From the NCBI GenBank assembly GCA_021732245.1, contig JAKFVJ010000506.1, positions 1 to 12,985 of the forward strand: a DNA stretch of 12,985 nt, in the 5' to 3' direction. The notes beneath the pieces were generated by a model that was not told the DNA's origin, searched no databases, and saw nothing but the letters and a program-made list of their open reading frames with translations. The DNA is from Candidatus Obscuribacterales bacterium (GTDB lineage Bacteria > Cyanobacteriota > Vampirovibrionia > Obscuribacterales > Obscuribacteraceae). Both the position numbers and the translations under genes were made by a program. This document shows, piece by piece, positions 5,735 through 12,238 of this stretch (position 1 is the stretch's first letter; each line of letters begins with the position of its first letter).

Positions 5735-7060
5735 TTACTTGTTTAGCATCGGTCTGTAGATAGGCATACCCGCGTCGCGCCAGGCGATGAAGCCGCCGGA
5801 GAGACTTGCGCTTGTTATGCCGTGTTGTGTGAGAAATGCGGCGAACCTACGTGAATCCTCCCCTTGTGGGCAAACGAAAAGGACATGGTGCTTTTTGGAG
5901 AAGGGCACGCCCATTTCGCAAAGGTCTTCCAGCACATCAGACGGCATGTTGATCGCGCCCTCGATATGACCGGATTTGAAGGCAAGACTGCCGCGCAGAT
6001 CTACGACCAGGCAATGCGAATTGGCAGACAGTAGTGTCAGTGCTTGTTCCACATTGACTTGCGGCGCTTGCGCGCAAACATCTTCCGGTAAGTTACGTGG
6101 CGTGTTCTTGCGTGTCGTGTAGCCGAATAATTCCGGACGGTGCTTTTGCAAATAGGACAAGTACCATTCGAGTCTGTCGCACACGATGAATACAGCGTTG
6201 CGTTTTCGCTTTAGTCCTTTATCAGTTGTCCTCAAGTGTTTAAGCGCCGCGATATATGAAGCACCGCTTGTCGGGCCGGCAAGGACGCCTAGCTGCCGGG
6301 CAAGAACTAGCATTCCGTCTATGGATTCGTTGATGCTTGCTTCGACGATGCGCGAGTAGACATCTTTCTTGAAGAGCCCCACCTCAAACAGCTCATCGGC
6401 ATTGCGAATGCCGGGAATGACTTGTCCGCGCGGAGCGACGACGCCGATTACTTGTAGCTTTGCGTTAACCGACTTCAAGTACTCGCCTGCTCCGCGTGAA
6501 GACCCGGTTGTACCTAGTCCGGTGATGAAATAATCAATCACGCCTAGATCTCTGATGATTTCGTACCCTGTTCCGAACTGGTGAGCTTGCATATTTTTCT
6601 CATTGGTGAACTGAGAAGTATGGAAGTATTTGCCAGGATTGCCGTTCATTTCCCTTTCAATGTAAGCAATGGGGTTATTGGGATCATTTGGATCCGGGCA
6701 AGAAGACATCGCTGGAAATTCGCTTATTTGTGCACCAAGCACCTGCAAAATCTGCTTAACTTCTGGCACTGGGAAACGGTTGGTGACGACGCGAAAGGGA
6801 ATCCCGCGCATCGAACAAAGCACTTGCATTGCTTTAGCCATATTGCCACTTGAAGATTCGATGACCGTCTGCCCGGAAGCTTCAATGTCGTCGAACTCCT
6901 GTGCAAGGATTTCACACGCTGGACGATCTTTGAGAGATCCGAATGGATTTAAATGCTCCAGCTTGGCATATAGATTGATGTTTTTAAGACCGTGAACTTT
7001 CGGGTCAATCTCCAGTAGGGGAGTTTGCCCGATAAGCGCTGTGACTGATTTGATGAGCAT
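5735..7060 (-). CDS. cysteine-synthase-like PLP enzyme fused to a rhodanese domain
   Basis: The protein has 441 residues. Residues 1-305 are a fold-type-II PLP enzyme: Lys44 in GSLKDRPA, substrate loop ESSSGNMA (68-75), GTGYEI (163-168), a phosphate loop GTTGSSRG (183-190), GPTSGAS (262-268) and CDRLEWYL (294-301). The DRPA and DRxxxYL features recall SbnA, which makes N-(carboxyamino-ethyl)glutamate for 2,3-diaminopropionate, more than standard CysK/CysM. The exact substrate is inferred only. Residues 335-441 are a rhodanese domain: VVDLRG (352-357), GHIEGAINMP (364-373), a CPQGEDSRR active loop with Cys397, and GGFIAW (422-427). The catalytic Cys is present, so sulfur or persulfide transfer is plausible. 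The SD (GAGG) overlaps the TGA of the decarboxylase and the gap is 9 bp, so the two genes are very likely translationally coupled. Confidence 0.88.
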   Translation of the reverse strand: MLIKSVTALIGQTPLLEIDPKVHGLKNINLYAKLEHLNPFGSLKDRPACEILAQEFDDIEASGQTVIESSSGNMAKAMQVLCSMRGIPFRVVTNRFPVPEVKQILQVLGAQISEFPAMSSCPDPNDPNNPIAYIEREMNGNPGKYFHTSQFTNEKNMQAHQFGTGYEIIRDLGVIDYFITGLGTTGSSRGAGEYLKSVNAKLQVIGVVAPRGQVIPGIRNADELFEVGLFKKDVYSRIVEASINESIDGMLVLARQLGVLAGPTSGASYIAALKHLRTTDKGLKRKRNAVFIVCDRLEWYLSYLQKHRPELFGYTTRKNTPRNLPEDVCAQAPQVNVEQALTLLSANSHCLVVDLRGSLAFKSGHIEGAINMPSDVLEDLCEMGVPFSKKHHVLFVCPQGEDSRRFAAFLTQHGITSASLSGGFIAWRDAGMPIYRPMLNK

Positions 7061-7069
7061 GGTTGTACC

Positions 7070-8545
7070 TCAGTGTAATTTCCAAACTGGCGAATATTGT
7101 TCATCGAGCATCCATGTAAGGACTTTGCCTTTTTCTTCAACCACTGCTACGCGACGCGCTGTCGGCTGCATGATGGAATTGGTGGCGCTGAAGTCCATCA
7201 TGTATGCAGCCGTATTGATAAAGGCGAAGATGTCACCCTTGCGCGGTAACTCCGGCAGGAACACTTTACGCCTGAAAATAAAGTCGCTTTCTAGACAGAG
7301 ATTGCCTGCAAGGAAGTATCCTTTGTGTTGACGCGTGCCGGATTTGCCGAGTGCTCTTAGCTGAATGGGATCGACAAATATTTCTTGATCTAAAAATGCC
7401 AGATCCTGGCGTTTCATGTTAAGTCCAACAATGTCGTTATTTGGTCCCTTGAGCGAGTTGACGCGAGCAAGAGTGACACCGGCTAGGTCAAGAAGTGCCC
7501 TTCCCGGCTCCAGCCAGAGCGCAATTTCGTTGTTTCGCAGCATGTCTCCAAGCGCGCATTTGTCGAATGGTTGTAGCTTGCTTGCCAGAAGTTCCTTGAG
7601 AAAGGTGCTGCCAGGCAAGGGGTTGAAGAAGTTGTAGGCGTTGAGAGATCCACGCAAGGCTCCTCCTTCGGCGGATAGACCGAAAAAATTGTTGTTCCAC
7701 GAGAGGGCCGATGGTGCGCCTGTCTGGCTTGTCAGTGCCGCTTCTTTCAGCGCTGCCACGTATCGGCTCCAGTCTTCTTCGTGGGCGAGATAATTAATAC
7801 CAAATCCACCGCCAATGTTGATTACATGTGGTGTCAGATCTAACGCAATAGCCTTCTCAAATGCATCCAAGCAATGGCGAATTGCCTCCAATCGTTCTTC
7901 AACGCTGGTGCTGTCCAAATGGAATGAAAAACCGAGCAATGCCAGATTATCTCGATGTGGAGCAATTACGGAGCTGAGTACTTCTGCAATTTGTGCAAAG
8001 TGTATGCCGAAGCGACTAAGCTTGACTGGTGGAAGATTGAAGATATCGCCGAATTTGAAATTGCTCAGACGCAAGAGAATTCGAGCCTTGCGCGCAATGC
8101 CGAGAGCTTCCTTGACGGACAGGATGTCTTTAAGCTCTTGAACGCAGTCAACATTGATGGCAACGTCATGCAGTAAACATAGTTGCAGGAAATCGACATC
8201 TTTAGGTCCTGTTGCTTGCAGGCGGTTGCCGCTAAATCCACAGGCGAGCGCGTGCTTTAGTTCGCCGACCGATGCTACATCGCAATTGACACCGGAGACG
8301 GCTAGTTGCTTCAGCAGGGAGTCTGACTGGTTGGCTTTGTGCGCAAAAAAGATTGAGCTGTTGAGTTTGTATTCATCCAGCACAGACTGAAATGCCTTCA
8401 CGTTCGCTTCGATTGCTTGTGGAAAGAGCACACTTGTTGGACTGCCACATGCTAATACGATTTGTGAGATGAGTGCTTCGTTGTTTATGAATGAACCAAT
8501 TAACGGGTTGTATCGTGGACGTAGCACGAGAGGCGATTTTTGCAT
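7070..8545 (-). CDS. fold-type-III PLP decarboxylase, Y4yA-like
   Basis: The chosen ATG at 8545 has AAGGA seven nt upstream, giving 491 residues. An earlier in-frame ATG (8584) falls inside the terminal repeat of the adjacent element and lacks an SD. The family is the ornithine/diaminopimelate decarboxylase (alanine-racemase-fold) group: PLP Lys70 in FFAHKAN, DVASVGEL (89-96), His209 in GFSFHLDS, INIGGGFG (243-250), EPGR (346-349), an active-site Cys417 with Asp421 (NLCLESD), and GDIFAFINTAAYMMD (437-451). The stretch between GGGFG and EPGR is about 95 residues, roughly twice that of ornithine decarboxylase. It carries a Trp/Asn/Phe-rich insertion (about 281-330), a feature I associate with the Y4yA-like subgroup. 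All catalytic residues look intact. The amino-acid substrate is unknown. Coupling to the SbnA-like gene suggests that the two act in sequence. Confidence 0.85.
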   Translation of the reverse strand: MQKSPLVLRPRYNPLIGSFINNEALISQIVLACGSPTSVLFPQAIEANVKAFQSVLDEYKLNSSIFFAHKANQSDSLLKQLAVSGVNCDVASVGELKHALACGFSGNRLQATGPKDVDFLQLCLLHDVAINVDCVQELKDILSVKEALGIARKARILLRLSNFKFGDIFNLPPVKLSRFGIHFAQIAEVLSSVIAPHRDNLALLGFSFHLDSTSVEERLEAIRHCLDAFEKAIALDLTPHVINIGGGFGINYLAHEEDWSRYVAALKEAALTSQTGAPSALSWNNNFFGLSAEGGALRGSLNAYNFFNPLPGSTFLKELLASKLQPFDKCALGDMLRNNEIALWLEPGRALLDLAGVTLARVNSLKGPNNDIVGLNMKRQDLAFLDQEIFVDPIQLRALGKSGTRQHKGYFLAGNLCLESDFIFRRKVFLPELPRKGDIFAFINTAAYMMDFSATNSIMQPTARRVAVVEEKGKVLTWMLDEQYSPVWKLH

Positions 8546-8576
8546 GGTCGTGTCCTTTAACGTGGTGTGTGACGCC

Positions 8577-8703
8577 TTTGTCATTCTGAGGGCGTTAGCC
8601 CGAAGAATCTTCCGTGGCGAAACGTAGTTCGAGTGGATTGACTCTGACTACGTTAAGATGCGGAAGATTCTTCGCATCACTTCGTTTTGCTCAGAATGAC
8701 AAA
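8577..8703. mobile_element. MITE-like inverted-repeat element, copy B
   Basis: The terminal repeats are the same as in copy A (TTTGTCATTCTGAG at 8577-8590, CTCAGAATGACAAA at 8690-8703). Internal inverted pairs are CGAAGAATCTTCCG (8601-8614) with CGGAAGATTCTTCG (8661-8674), and AACGTAGT (8621-8628) with ACTACGTT (8647-8654). The whole 127 bp can fold into one long, interrupted hairpin. It has the same orientation as copy A and a related centre. It ends 31 bp before the decarboxylase start, so it occupies that gene's promoter/leader region. Confidence 0.85.
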
Positions 8704-8715
8704 GATGGTCCTATC

Positions 8716-8734
8716 GTCCGTCTAATGCACGGAC
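8716..8734. other. short hairpin downstream of the 95-residue gene
   Basis: GTCCGT and ACGGAC form a perfect 6-bp stem with a 7-nt loop between the element at 8577-8703 and the stop of the gene at 8768. It could end transcription of the small-gene group, but no T-run follows on the minus strand, so this is weak. Confidence 0.25.
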
Positions 8735-8767
8735 CTAGGCATTTGTTGTAAGTCTTCGTTCGTTTCA

Positions 8768-9055
8768 CTAGCTGGACTTTAGTTCTTTTTCTGCTGCTTC
8801 GAGTTGCTGCTGAATAACCTCAACCAAGGCCGACGGGATAGCTTCCGGTGGCAGTTTTGCCAATTCCAGCAACTGTTCTACAGCCTTCAACTCGCGCGCG
8901 GCGACAACTAAGTCCATGGCTTGACCAATAGCCCCAAGTCCATCGGTACAGATCATCTCCCTGTCTTTTTTGTTCAGGGCGTCCGTTATCCGCTTATCCA
9001 GATCGCGATACTGCGCTTCAAATTCTTCAATGCTTTTCGTTTGTCTAGTAGTCAT
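8768..9055 (-). CDS. small soluble helical protein, 95 residues, unknown
   Basis: The ATG at 9055 has AGGAG ten nt upstream (9066-9070), so it was preferred over in-frame ATGs at 9091 and 9142. The sequence is polar and predicted mostly helical: a charged N-terminal helix (IEEFEAQYRDLDKRITDALNKKD), a Gly-containing turn (TDGLGAIGQAMD), then Leu/Glu-rich heptad-like helices (AARELKAVEQLLELAKLPP and VIQQQLEAAEKELK) that could form a coiled coil. There is no signal peptide or TM segment. It is the last of three small leftward genes. A 32-bp dyad lies 54 bp before its start and may control it. Family not recognised. Confidence 0.6.
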   Translation of the reverse strand: MTTRQTKSIEEFEAQYRDLDKRITDALNKKDREMICTDGLGAIGQAMDLVVAARELKAVEQLLELAKLPPEAIPSALVEVIQQQLEAAEKELKSS

Positions 9056-9108
9056 AAGGTTAGTTCTCCTAATATTGTTGTGATTGTTCATTCCTGCACG
9101 CGCTGACT

Positions 9109-9140
9109 GAGAACAAACAACCCGCGGGTTATCTGTTCTC
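9109..9140. promoter_or_regulatory. 32-bp near-perfect dyad, possible operator or terminator
   Basis: GAGAACA (9109-9115) and TGTTCTC (9134-9140) are symmetric about the 12-bp palindrome AACCCGCGGGTT (9119-9130). Only two of sixteen base pairs mismatch. It sits in the gap between the genes at 9180-9446 and 8768-9055. The symmetry around a continuous palindrome suits a dimeric regulator site. As RNA it would form a 14-bp stem with a CGCG loop, but no T-run follows. Confidence 0.45.
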
Positions 9141-9179
9141 AATAGCTACGTGCACGTGGTCATCATCGAGACAACATTA

Positions 9180-9446
9180 TCAATCCTCGAGTCCATCCAA
9201 GAGGGTGTTGTCCCAAAGCCTTTGCTCTTCTTCCACCTGCTTACGCAAGTCCGGGTCATTTTGCATGTCCGCTTTAAACTGTCTATAGCCGTTATTAAGG
9301 TTTTCAAAAAATTTCCGCTTGCGATGTTCTTCCAGCAGGTCTTCAATTACCTTATTATCCTTTTGTTGGCTTGACGGAAGCAGTTTGCGGATTTTCTTCT
9401 TGATGTGATCATCATCACGATCTGGTTGAGACAAATTAGTCTTCAT
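9180..9446 (-). CDS. small acidic/basic protein, 88 residues, with antitoxin-like tail
   Basis: The start has AGGAG eight nt upstream. The N-terminal part is charged (QPDRDDDHIKKKIRKLL). The C-terminal half (about 44-88) reads YRQFKADMQNDPDLRK...EEEQRLWDNTLLDGLED. The pattern Y..(L/F)..D....WD.TL.DGL resembles the C-terminal toxin-binding tails of some small MazE/PemI-like antitoxins. That is a resemblance from memory, not an alignment. No DNA-binding N-terminal domain and no adjacent MazF-type toxin are seen. It has no membrane segment or cysteine. It is one of three small genes in a row (51 bp after the gene at 9497, 124 bp before the gene at 8768). Confidence 0.65.
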   Translation of the reverse strand: MKTNLSQPDRDDDHIKKKIRKLLPSSQQKDNKVIEDLLEEHRKRKFFENLNNGYRQFKADMQNDPDLRKQVEEEQRLWDNTLLDGLED

Positions 9447-9496
9447 CCTTCTTTCTCCTTCATTTAGATATTCTGTGCAGTGTTTTATCGCTGGAG

Positions 9497-9763
9497 TTAT
9501 ATAGTCATACGCTTTTTCAAGAGTGCGCTAAGTGTTTTGCGGAACTTTCGTTGCTCTGCATTTTCCTTTTGTGTGTCCGCGAATATCTCTTCAAACGCTT
9601 CACGGATTGCGCGTTGTCCTTCTTCGGACTTACCCCACTCTCTTATGGCATTCAGAAGAATTTGCTCGTCGGGATCATCTGCTTGTTGCAGCTTGCGATT
9701 CGAGCAGTCATTTGATTTGTCCATAGTGGGAGTGTCTCCATTTTCTGATTGCTCTGATGTCAT
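9497..9763 (-). CDS. small hydrophilic protein, 88 residues, unknown
   Basis: The start at 9763 has GAGG about ten nt upstream. An internal Met14 (ATG at 9724) has a less well-spaced GGAG. The first 30 residues are polar and probably disordered. Residues 31-85 are charged and helical (DPDEQILLNAIREWGKSEEGQRAIREAFEEIF...). The segment IREW.KSEEGQRAI is typical of short bacterial proteins of unknown role. It is the first of the three-gene small cluster, downstream of the decayed element at 9801-9916. It has no cysteine of note except one near residue 20, and no TM segment. Family not recognised. Confidence 0.6.
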   Translation of the reverse strand: MTSEQSENGDTPTMDKSNDCSNRKLQQADDPDEQILLNAIREWGKSEEGQRAIREAFEEIFADTQKENAEQRKFRKTLSALLKKRMTI

Positions 9764-9800
9764 AGTAAAAGCACCTCGTATCTTGTTGTTGTGTGAAGGC

Positions 9801-9916
9801 TATTCAGCCTATGGGTGGCAGAAGAAGAATCTGCCGCAACGGAGCGCAGTGCATGTTCACTCACATAACACTCATTGTTCGCGCGGCAGATTCTTCACTT
9901 TGTTCAGAATGACAAA
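9801..9916. mobile_element. decayed MITE-like element, copy C
   Basis: The inner inverted pair is perfect: GAAGAATCTGCCGC (9824-9837) and GCGGCAGATTCTTC (9883-9896). The right end TTCAGAATGACAAA (9903-9916) matches copies A and B with one mismatch. The left outer arm (about 9801-9823) is degenerate, with only a trace of the terminal motif. It lies downstream of the copper ATPase and upstream of the small-gene cluster. Its left boundary is approximate. Confidence 0.7.
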
Positions 9917-9976
9917 GTGACCTGGACTATTGAATCAGGCTGACGGGATGATGACCGGCTGATATGGTTTTATTGC

Positions 9977-12238
9977 CTACAGCTTGAGAGCCCGCAAGCG
10001 CAAAGCATTAGCAATTACCGATACGGAGCTGACTGACATGGCGGCAGCGGCTACCATTGGATTTAAAGCGATACCGGTAATCGGTAGCAAGAGACCAGCA
10101 GCAGCAGGTATGGCAAGGGCGTTGTAGCCGAATGCCAGAAATAGATTTTCAGCTATGTTGGCGAGCATTGCTTTGCTGACCTTCAACGCGCGCAGAATTC
10201 CGGCAATATCGCTGTTGAGCAGAACAATTCCGGCACTGTTGACGGCTACGCCTGTGCCTGTTGCCATGGCGATACCGATATCTGCTTGAGCAAGCGCTGG
10301 CGCATCGTTAATGCCGTCGCCGGCCATTGCGACAACTAATCCCTTGCCTTGCAATTCTTTGACAAGATTTCCCTTGTCGGCAGGCATGAGACCCCAGCGT
10401 ATGTCCGTAATGCCAACTTCGGCAGCAATTGCTTTTGCTGGTCCTTCTTTGTCTCCTGTGGCAAGCACGACGGTGATACCATTCTTTTGCAGTGTCTTGA
10501 TGGACTGGACTGCATCCGGGCGTAATATGTCGGCAAAGTGTAGCTGTCCCTGACACTTGCAGTCTACGCTGATGAATATTTCCGTCTTGCCGGATTCGGG
10601 TTTTTCTCCGGCATCGGTACCGGCGAATTGCTTGTTGCCTACTTTGATCTCTTGGCTGTTGACGATGCCGCCTACACCTTCTCCCGCAAAGACTGTGAAG
10701 TTATCACAGGCGAGCACTGCGCCATTGCGTTGTTGCTGCGCGGCAAGCACCGCATTAGCCAGCGGGTGTTCGCTGTGTGCTTCAACGGCCGCAGCAAGTG
10801 CAAGCAGGTGATTCTCGTCAATTGTTCCTATGGGTACAATTTCTTGCAGGCTCATCTTGCCTTCAGTAAGCGTGCCTGTTTTGTCTATGACAAGAGTGTT
10901 GATGTGCGACAAAGCTTCCAGCGAGCTAGCGTCTTTGAAAAGCACACCAGCTTTGGCGGCGCGTCCGGCTGCGACAATGACGGACATTGGTGTAGCCAGT
11001 CCGAGTGCGCAGGGGCAGGCAATTACTAGAACTGCAACAGCCATTGTCATTGCTTGCACTGCAGGCATGCCGTTGGCTACCCAGCCGACAAATGTAAGTA
11101 CGGCAATTGCAATTACCAATGGTACAAAGATAGACGCAACTTTATCGACCAGCTTTTGCACAGGCAGCTTGCTGCGCTGTGCTTCGCTGACTAAGGCAAT
11201 TATCTGTGCGAGCAAGGTGTCGTTGCCGATGTGTTGAACTTCTACAAGTAGACTGCCGTTGCCGTTAAGTGTGCCCGCTGATATCAATGTCCCGGCAGAT
11301 TTCGGTTCAGGCTTTGGTTCGCCTGTAAGCATGCTTTCATCGACATAGCTTTCGCCTTCCAGCACTTTGCCGTCTACGGGAATTCGCTCGCCGGGTTTGA
11401 TGCGAACTTCAGCACCAATGGGAATTTGATCTAGTTGCATTACCAGCGGACTGCCGTCAGGCAAGACGACGGTTGCTTCCGATGGCATCAAGGAGACAAG
11501 TTCTTTTACGGCGCTGGCGCTTTGCACTCTTGCTTTTGCTTCCAGTAACTGTCCGAACCAGGCAAGTGTTGTGATTACTGCTGCTGATTCAAAGTAAAGC
11601 ATTGGAGCTTGCACGAATAGAGAATAGATGCTGTAGAGATAGGGAATGACTATTCCCAGACTCAATAGCGTAAACATGTTCAGTGCCCTGTTTTTTACTG
11701 ACTGCCAGCCGCGGTGGATAAATGGCTGCGCTGCCCACAAAACAACAGGTGTTGCTAGCGCAAGTTGCAACCAGTTGTTTGTAGTGTGCTCAATGATATT
11801 TATGCCAAGCATGTGTGACATGCTCAGAGCAAAAAGTGGTATTGCAAGTGCGGCGCTTACGAAGAGGCGTTTTTTTATTTCCACTACTTCGGCTTTTGCT
11901 GCCTCATCGTCACCGGGCATCATTGCTTCCAAGCTCATGCCGCACAAGGGACAGTCGGCGGGTTTGTCGCTTACTACTTCCGGGTGCATTGGGCAGGTGT
12001 AGCCACTGGCGTTAGCAGGCATAGTGGGAGCTGCGTTTTTGCGCTCGGGGTTGAGATATGCATCCGGGTCGGCTCTGAATTTATCGGCGCAGCCGATGTA
12101 GCAGAAGTAGTATTTCTGCCCGTTGTGCTCGACGACGCCTTTTGCAGATTGCGGCTCTACTGTCATACCGCACACTGGATCTTTAAATGACGACGCAGCC
12201 GGCTCTTTGCCACCGCAGCAGGATTTACCTTGACCCAT
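9977..12238 (-). CDS. copA: copper-exporting P1B-type ATPase with YHS and heavy-metal-binding domains
   Basis: The ATG at 12238 has GGAG seven nt upstream, giving 753 residues; a TTG one codon earlier is less likely. The N-terminus has a Cys pair (SCCGG, 6-10), a YHS domain (about 19-62: DPVCGMTV, YYFC, C50, KF..DP) and a heavy-metal-binding domain (80-106: YTCPMHPEV, CPLCGM). No GMTCxxC HMA domain is present. The ATPase core is intact: TGE (305-307), CPC in the sixth TM helix (408-410), DKTGT with Asp452, HP (491-492) and GDGIND (640-645). YN in TM7 (705-706) and MSVSS in TM8 (734-738) are the P1B-1 signature for Cu(I)/Ag(I). It should export monovalent copper from the cytoplasm across the inner membrane. 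It overlaps the preceding membrane-protein gene by 14 bp, so the two are translationally coupled. No copper-responsive regulator is visible in the window. Confidence 0.95.
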   Translation of the reverse strand: MGQGKSCCGGKEPAASSFKDPVCGMTVEPQSAKGVVEHNGQKYYFCYIGCADKFRADPDAYLNPERKNAAPTMPANASGYTCPMHPEVVSDKPADCPLCGMSLEAMMPGDDEAAKAEVVEIKKRLFVSAALAIPLFALSMSHMLGINIIEHTTNNWLQLALATPVVLWAAQPFIHRGWQSVKNRALNMFTLLSLGIVIPYLYSIYSLFVQAPMLYFESAAVITTLAWFGQLLEAKARVQSASAVKELVSLMPSEATVVLPDGSPLVMQLDQIPIGAEVRIKPGERIPVDGKVLEGESYVDESMLTGEPKPEPKSAGTLISAGTLNGNGSLLVEVQHIGNDTLLAQIIALVSEAQRSKLPVQKLVDKVASIFVPLVIAIAVLTFVGWVANGMPAVQAMTMAVAVLVIACPCALGLATPMSVIVAAGRAAKAGVLFKDASSLEALSHINTLVIDKTGTLTEGKMSLQEIVPIGTIDENHLLALAAAVEAHSEHPLANAVLAAQQQRNGAVLACDNFTVFAGEGVGGIVNSQEIKVGNKQFAGTDAGEKPESGKTEIFISVDCKCQGQLHFADILRPDAVQSIKTLQKNGITVVLATGDKEGPAKAIAAEVGITDIRWGLMPADKGNLVKELQGKGLVVAMAGDGINDAPALAQADIGIAMATGTGVAVNSAGIVLLNSDIAGILRALKVSKAMLANIAENLFLAFGYNALAIPAAAGLLLPITGIALNPMVAAAAMSVSSVSVIANALRLRALKL

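Noticed and set aside
7070..8584. Decarboxylase starting at 8584 (504 residues)
   Set aside because: That ATG is in the terminal repeat of element B and has no SD. The ATG at 8545 has AAGGA at proper spacing.
8768..9142. 124-residue version of the small gene
   Set aside because: The extension covers the 32-bp dyad region and has no SD. The AGGAG site supports the start at 9055.
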